From Druceiella hillmani (Eukaryota; Arthropoda; Insecta; Lepidoptera; Hepialidae): a stretch of DNA of 64,000 bases. Below, one piece after another: positions 52,774 through 61,700 of the stretch. Both the position numbers and the translations under genes were made by a program. The stretch lies in the NCBI GenBank assembly GCA_039881145.1, contig JAYKKI010000075.1, positions 2,055,001-2,119,000 on the forward strand, read 5' to 3'. The notes below the pieces were generated by a model that saw only the letters and a list, made by a program, of their open reading frames with translations, did no database searches and was not told the DNA's origin. The number at the start of each line of letters is the position of its first letter. Position 1 is the stretch's first letter.

Positions 52774-55700
52774 TAATTATATATTTATAAATAATAATAA
52801 TAATTACATAGTTGTGAGAAACAATAACCATGCGAGACAGTTTGAGATTTTTATCATTTGTACTCAGCATCGCTCCGACAGAATGGAGTGTGCTCCATGA
52901 CACGTGTTTGGAAAATATCTTCACTTAATGTGTGTTCGGAATTCATTTAGTGTTTAGTGTCAATTATATTCATTTGAACAACTTAAAGCACAGTTTTGCA
53001 TAACACATTTTCACCAAAAAATATTTTTATCAATGTAAATAAAGGACGATATTAAAATAATACTTTTTAGTAGTGCAAAAAAAAGTACTCGAAACATATT
53101 TTTCATGATGTATATTGTATTGAAATCTATTTTGAGGCTGTGCCCCAGAGCTCCATATAATAAATGCGGATTTAGCTGTTCATCAATGATACTATTTTTT
53201 AATATTTTCTATGAAGAGCTAGTGCAACATGATATACAACCCAACACAAGACAATGAAACATATGTGTAATAAATCTACATGTATTATAAACATATGTGT
53301 AATAAATCTACATGTATTATAAATGTATGTGTAATAAATCTACATGTATTATATGATGTTCATTGCATTAATTAATATTGTTTACAAAGTTTACATTCAT
53401 TCTGCAAATAGTGAAAAATATATATTTAGTATTTTTTACCATTTTAACTTTATAAAATGGACTTTAAAACTTTAAAAAATAAATAGAATTCACATTTATA
53501 TTTACGATACCAGTTGTTTCTTTTTTACATTTAAATGGGAGGACACAGCCCCAATGCCCTTTAGATAGCAACGCCATTGGTTCTGACAGCTTAACTTTGC
53601 CCCACAAAAGTCTGAGGGTGTCCTTTTCAAAGGCTGGCGGGGCCGTTAGTGGTGATGGCTGGATTCAGGATTGGTGTACCTGGTCTCATGATCCTCGATT
53701 CTTGAAGGAGCTTTTTGCCACATTATTTTTTTTATATTTCTTTTGAAGTATATGGCTTTTTGGGCATATCTTAGGTCTTGAATGTGTGGAATTTGTGATC
53801 AATGGCAGTAACATGTAATAAGGGCTTTTTTGACGCTTATGTTTGAAATTTTCTGAGTCCACTTATTCAGGAAAAGTGCAGAAAGCTTGCTCAGTTTGCT
53901 TTTTTAGATTTACCATTATTATACCGGAAAAATTATTTTTTGACCAAATCATATGTTTAGAATAAACTATATGTAATAGCAAGAATATATATTCGGAAAC
54001 ATTTTCAAGTGGTCTGAAATATTTCTATATATCATAATTCTTATGTTTTCTCTTGTAAAACTTAGTAAATTGTAAGTTTACAATTTACTAAGTTTTACAG
54101 TTGAAGTGAAGGCTATATTTGTCCTATAATCTGTGTTGGTTTTCATGACATGTTATGTCTACCTTGTATGTATTTGCATATACTTATATCTTAACATTGT
54201 ACATAATTACATAAATCAATTTAAAATATACGAGTCAATTTATAATTTTTCAGCTCTTTTTCATGAGGACTCGGCGTCTAACCTCAAAGTGGCATTTCGA
54301 CTCTACCGAGGCCCATTCCTTTTGGTGGAATTTATCTTCCTAATCGGCATCAACGTCTACGGCTGGCGATCATCGGGTGTCAATCACGTTCTCATTTTCG
54401 AGTTGGATCCTCGAAATCACCTCTCCGAACAAGATCTTATGGAATTAGCGGCTATTTTTGGTGTCGTTTGGGCTCTCAGTATATTGAGTTTTATATACAG
54501 CGCGAGTTTAAGTATACCGCCTTTTGTGAACCCATTGGCATTGGTGATAATTATGTTGCTCTTCCTGTTTAATCCCCTGCATGTGTTTCGTCACGAGGCA
54601 CGCTTCTGGTTCTTGAGGATATGTGTGAGTGAAGTTTTTTTAATTCATTGATTTAGTTTTGTACTTTATACTGCACTTTCTTTCCATACGCAATTATGGA
54701 ATATCTGAGCTCTGAAAGACATTTGTCAATTTTTTTAACATTATAATTTTGGGAAAATATACTAATTTTCATTTTTTCGGATTCCACGTCTAGGGTTTTA
54801 AAACTTAAACCTTCATTAATGAAATCAAATGACTTAAACGTGAAATTTGGTTTGAAGCTTATTTTCGGGAATCCACAATCAGTAACATTATAATCTTTAA
54901 AAAAATAAAAATGTTTGATCATGAAGTGAAAGTAATACGGAACTATTTTTATAAATATTGTATGGATGTTAAATATAATATCTATAGCGAATTTACAAAA
55001 TATTAAAGTGACACCATTCATTGTTATATTTCAGCTACTAGCTAACAGCCTAGCTGTCTTTGGAAATCACAGCTTTAGTTTACTTTTTACAGTGAAAAAG
55101 TATAATTTAAAAAGATATCTATAACTCATGGTATGTGAAATGGTATATGTAATTGAATTATTTTAAAAAACCAGAGTTTAGTGTAGAAATTAGCAAAGCC
55201 CGATTCTGTTTTACAAAATGAACTCAAAATGAAATGTGTGAAAAAAATGTCCACCGTATTTATACTGTTTTAATCAATTTATTCTGTACAACAAAAATTG
55301 TATTACAGGATGACGAAAAATATATTTAGGATGAAGTCTAAAAAAATATTGGAAATTTATAGGAAATATAAAATTTAGTTTTATTTGAAAAAAGAATAAT
55401 GAATGATACATGATTATTTACCAGAATTAATATAGCTATCAAATTATGTAAATTAAATTCATAAAGAACAGATATGGAAATTTTTATGTTCAAGGTTGAC
55501 TTACACTTGACTGTTTTTACCTTTGTTTTGTCTCCACTGTTATAATAAGAGTGATCATTGTACAAAATAAAGAAATGATTTCTATATTGTTTCAGGGCCG
55601 AATATGTGCTGCGCCATTCACGGCTGTTGCGTTTGCCGATTTCTGGCTGGCCGATCAGCTTAACTCTTTTGTTGCAGCGCTATTGGACTTCCATTTCCTC

Positions 55701-58700
55701 ATTGCATTTTATGTCACCAATGGAGATTGGCTGCATGCTCCGGGTTAGCATTTTATTAATTGTGCTGTGCAATTAGTGCTTTATATTAGGAGAATTTTTT
55801 ATTCAATAAACTAGAATATGTTTGTCTATGTAAAGGTTAATTTCTTACATAATTTGGTCCTGATAAATAAATTGTTGCGAACCCATATTTGAAATTGTAT
55901 CGTAATATTATTTTCTACAATAAATATCCTACAAATTCAAAACAATTTAATTGGAGTGAAGTGATCATTATAGTGATACAAAGAAACAACTGACAAAGCG
56001 TTGACGGAAAAACATTTTAATTAATTGAAAATTTGGTTTTAATTAATTTTTTTGAGTTGGTTACTTTATTGCCGTGTGTTCAAATAATACATTGTTGATG
56101 TAATAGTTGATACCTCTCATACTCGCTACCAATATTGTATATTGTTTATTTGTTATTATTAGCCACGCGTTAAATTATGTTATTTTGAAATAAATTTTAT
56201 TTTAATGTACTCGTTCATTAATCTTATTAATTTATCTACATTTAAGATTAAATCCTCCAAATACCCATTGATTGGATAATATTACATTATATGTTATTGT
56301 TAAATGTTAGTGATTCCTTATATATTGGTTAATGATTCAATCATTATAATTGGTTACTTGTTACATTAGATTAGATTAAATTTTGTTATGTATTTTTCCA
56401 TTAATTGGAATTTTGGTGATAGATCAAGATTGGACCTATCTTTGTCTGGGAGTCTCAGTTTTCCAGACCTAGCATTTGGTATGTCATCGGTTTGTGTAAA
56501 ATATTCATTATGTGTTTAGCTTCATTTTATACGCTAACATAAGAATTGATATCTCTCCTGCGTTCAAAGTAATCTATTTATTTATAGGTTAATAGTTTTA
56601 TGAAATTTATAAAATTTTCCATAGAGAAATTATGTAACATTTTTGGCAGGATCGTTAAAGAGGAGACCCAATAAAATCTTATATTACTAGTACTCCTGCT
56701 GGAAATCTCCCCTGCCTTAATACACTCATGTAAGATGCTAACACCCTGCCCAAAATGAGAGACCAACCTCTCTATTGACCGACATAAGTGGTTGAGCTCT
56801 CTTTCCAAAATAAGCGTTACAAAGTCCAAAATAAGCGTTAATAAGTTACGACACATCTAGGTTTATGGAGGAAGCTGAGCTTTGTATAGCGATGTTTTAT
56901 TTTTTAGTTCATCTGCTTGGAACAAGCAGGTTTTAAGTTAATTTTAATTTAACTTTAGGTTAACTTTTCTCCAGAAGAGATTTGTCACAAAAGCCTCATG
57001 ACAATGTTTTTAAATTATTTATAGGATACAATAGATACCCAAGATATTATTACCATAACTTCCCACTAGTTTCACTAGAATTTGTCGATCTTACTTAATT
57101 CCAGATAAGGTTACCATAACTGGGCACTGGCTAGTAACACGGGCCGTAGTCAATTGTCTGCCAGCATGGTATCGTTTCGCTCAGTGTCTGCGCCGTTACC
57201 GGGATAGCCGAGAGGCATTCCCGCATCTGGTGAATGCAGGGAAATACTCCACAACATTCTTTGTAGTTATCTTCACCACTCTTAGAATTTACTATACTCG
57301 TGAGTGCAGTTTTTTATTACCTATTATAATGGAATTTTTGTTTAAAATAAAAGTTTTAAGACACAACTTATTTTATTTATATCATGCAAAATGCAAATAA
57401 ATTACTGAAAGGGGTCGAGATCCTTGAGCAAGTGGTCGAGATGCTTGGATTTCACATTGAGAGGTATTAACATCAAACGGCTTATTTCGAGATTATATAT
57501 TGGATGAAGCATCTCCCGCTTGTGGTTAGATCCACACATAAGATACGCATCACAGTAATATACTGACAATTTACTTGGCTGTAGCAATAATACAAAATTA
57601 AGCATACATATTTAAACCTGCGTACATATTTAAACGAATTTCACATTTTCAACTGATAAGGAGAGGGTAACAGTATAAAGATTTTAGTTTGGAACCAACT
57701 TTGTGTGGTTCCTTTATAGATATTCTTTATATAGATCCTTTTTAGATGTAAATATATATAAATATTAAGACACATTCAATAAATTTTGAGAAAATGTATT
57801 TCAAAGCTTTTTTGGCATTTTATATATTTATATATTTTAAACTATGGTCAACTAATCATGTAGCTGAGTGACATTAGCATATCGCATCGGCACACACCCA
57901 GCCTTGTGTCAGAATCCCACATTTTGTAAGATACTCTAGAAATACTCTGGTCCTGTATCATTAACATATTAATAAACCCAACAGCATGTTTAGTTTCGAA
58001 AAGTAGCATCTAAAAATAAAAAAACATTTAAAATAATTTAAGATGGAAATAAAAAAATAGACATTTTTTTTTATTGTAACATTTTAAAAACAATTACAAA
58101 GAAATAACCTAACTAGCACTAACTAATATTATGAATGTGAAAGTATGTCTGTTTGTCCTTCTTTTACATCGCAGTGGAATAATGGACCGATGTAACATTT
58201 TGCACATAGATAATTGGCGGGCCAGGAAATCATATAGGCCACTTTTTATCCTGGGAAATCTCATCTTAATAAATAAATATATATATGTATATATATATAT
58301 ATCTATATATATATATACGTGTGTGTGTATATATATATATGTCCTTTTTATCCCTGGAAATCTCATTCCTTTGTGTGTACCTCCACTACATTGTTACTTG
58401 GCCATGGTCGAAAATTTTTTTATGTAAAATGGTAAGATGCATTTTCAAGAAATTGACTGAGCAGTATATCCACAAAGATGTACTTAAATCTTATGTTCAG
58501 TATGGAAAATTATGTTACTTGTCTTTACTGAAATGTCACGCCAAATGTTCTTAGCTACCGATTACATAACATTGAAGGTGAAAAACCTCCCTGCTACCAT
58601 CTAAATACCCATCGAAATATCATGTATTGTAAAAATATTAATTGCTCTATAAGTAATATGTAAAAGAAACGTCTTTATATTTCCAGCCTCGTATGCAAAC

Positions 58701-61700
58701 ATTTATGACAATCCATTCACATACCTGATGCTGGCATCACAGTTCATCTCATCTGTCTATACATACACATGGGATATTAAGATGGATTGGGGTTTATTGA
58801 GCAGTAGCTCTAACGCTGAGAATCGTTTTCTACGAGATGAGATCGTCTACAGTCCTGGGGTGAGCGAAGAGACTTGTTTTTCTTATAATTTGTATATACC
58901 AAAATATGAGTTTTTCCCTCTTAGGAAAAATGGTGGTCACAAAAGACAGGTTTAGCCATAGAATTCTTTTGATTAGTGAGGTGGTTAAGAACGGAAGAAA
59001 ATATCAGTTTATTTTGAGTAAATTTTTTATGTTATCTTTTTTTGTAGAAATAGATTGTTCCCATATGATGTTAAGTATAATGCAGTAGTGTGTTCCTAAA
59101 AGATTGTTGACAATATTTTACTAGTGTCTCCTCAACTATTTGACACATCGAAACTAAATGGATATTGATATACATGGCATCCGGGAATAAATGCCGGACA
59201 AAGAAAGACATTATTCGTTGACTGAAAAATAGTTGATTGTCGTTTAAATCAAATTTAAAAGATGACATTTTTTTCAGAAAATTGAAAATAATATTCATAA
59301 TTATTTGTCATCTTTTTCGTACATACAATACTTGCGCACATTATTCAGCACCGTTCAGGGGAATATACCCGCGAATAGCAGTTAACACATTCAGCTGCCC
59401 GGGTATGCACCACACTCCAGGCAAGTATTGGGTGTGTTAAAAAGAGTTATATGTAATATCTTTTTGCCCTCAATGAGAAAAAGGGCATTTTACGTTTTAT
59501 TTCAACGACAACTTTTTCCTTTATATGCAACGAATAGCATCTTTCTTTGTCCGACACTTATTCCCGGACACCGTGTATATTTAGTGAACTTATTATTACA
59601 CAACTAATCTTTTCTCACCAAAGTATGAATTAAAATTATTGTGTAACATGAAAAATTGCAATGGATTGAAAATTATGAGATTCGTGCAGTAGATTTTAAA
59701 ACGTGTGACTGTAAATTGAGTATTTGTTTTCAATCATTTACTACGAGTTTAGCTCATTATTTCTGATGAAAAAATTAAATTTTACATTACTTAATTCGCA
59801 TACTTAATAGTATGCAATGAAATTTAGACAGACAAAAGAATACCTAGTATGAAACAAGCACAAAGTACAAGTACAGGGTGCGGCAGCATAACTTCCTTTT
59901 TTAAAATGCGTGCATTCAGTCTGTTGATGTCATAGCGGAGCACTAGTGGTCTCGTTCGAGAGGCAGGACTATAAAGTTTTGTCCCGACACAATTCAGTCA
60001 CCATCATGTGTTGGAACAGTGAGGAGCGTGCTTTTGCCATTGAGGCCTACTTTTTGAGCGGATTTTCTGTGATCGCAATCAAGCATGCCTTTCGGAATCG
60101 CTTTACTTTAGCCCCGTTGGCCCCTGTTCCGGATCGGAAATCAGTTATTACGTGGTTCACTACATTCAGACAAACTGCAAGTGTGACAAGATGAAGAACT
60201 CGACCCATTAGAGCACCTGAAAACATTGAGGCAGTGAGAGCTTCAATGTTGCGATCACCACGCCGTTCTGCCCTTGGACTTTCCTGTCGTTCTGTGAGGA
60301 GAATTCTTCACGATGATCTTCATTTCCATCCTTACAAGATGGCGATTGTGCAGGAACTTTCTGAACGTGACTTCAATTCTCGGATGAATGGGTGTGAGGC
60401 ATTTTCATTTGTGTGGATCCGTCAACAAAAAAAACATGCACTACTGGGCTGACACCAATCCTGGAGAATTGCATCAAAGGTCTTTGCATTCACCTAAAGT
60501 TACAGTGCGATGTGCAATTTCCTCAGTTGGATTTATTGGTCCCTGGTTCTTTAACGATAATGAAGTTTGACAGTGAATTCGGACCGATATGTAAACATGT
60601 TACAGGAAATTTTTATTCACGGCTAAATGAGTTGGACTTGGGAGACATTTGATTCCAACAAGACGGTGCAACGGAACACACTTCAAGAGCATCAATTTTT
60701 GAGGGAACATTTCCCAGAGCGCCTCATCTCAATTCGGGGCAGTTTGGAGTGGCCGGCTCGCTTTCCCGATTTGGCCCCTTGTGATTTTTTTCTATGGGGT
60801 TTTTTGAAATCCCGTGTTTATGTGAACCGTCCAAAGATCCTACAAGATTTGAAGACCAACATCCAGGAAGACATTGCCAATATAACGCCTGCTGTGCTGG
60901 CAAGAGTCATGACAAACGCCAGAAATCGGATTACAGTGTATGGAAAATGGGAGACGTCACCTATCTGATTTGATCTTCAAAACTATGTAAAACAAAACTT
61001 TAGGCTTGCACCTACATTATAAAAAACAAATAAAAATGTTTTTATTCACACAATGGATTTTATTAAGTTTTAAAAAAAAAGGCAGTTATGCTGCCGCACA
61101 TGTATATGTAATACTAGCTTGTCCAAGAGTATGGAGTATTATGAATATGAGCCTATTACGTGGAATGTTTTTTGTTTCATATTTTCCTAACAAGGGAATT
61201 TATACAATGAATGGGATAGCCTGCGTCCATGTCCCTAATCGCTTTGTTTCTTTTGCTCTTATAGTATTTAAGTCTCTACAAACAGAGAAAGAAAGCTACA
61301 TATTTTGTAACAGGTATCAGTGGAATGTCATACACTAGTATATTTGTTCCATGTAAATACTTGCTTCTCGTATGGATTACAGTATAGACTCACTCACCTC
61401 TAGTTAGTTATATTCATTAAAATTTTAGATCACTACTACAGTCATAACAAACAACTTTTTTTTGTTACAGTTTTATTACTTTGCGATTATAGAAGACTTT
61501 ATTCTAAGATTTGTGTGGGTTCTCTCCTTCATGTTAATTCAGAACAACCTGGTGAGTCCGGAAGTAATGACTTCTATTCTGGCTCCGTTGGAAGTTTTTA
61601 GGTATATTTTATGTCATATATTTTGTTAATTTTGTAAATATTTCCGTATAATATTGTGAGAATTTTCTTCACTTTAATGAAGTAAAAGTTGATTATAAAT

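Noticed and set aside
56578..56856. Minus-strand 92-codon frame in XPR1 intron 6
   Set aside because: It contains a short direct repeat (CCAAAATAAGCGTTA twice) and resembles a repeat fragment rather than a gene.
57402..57605. Minus-strand 67-codon frame in XPR1 intron 7
   Set aside because: Mildly protein-like but short, with no recognised motif.
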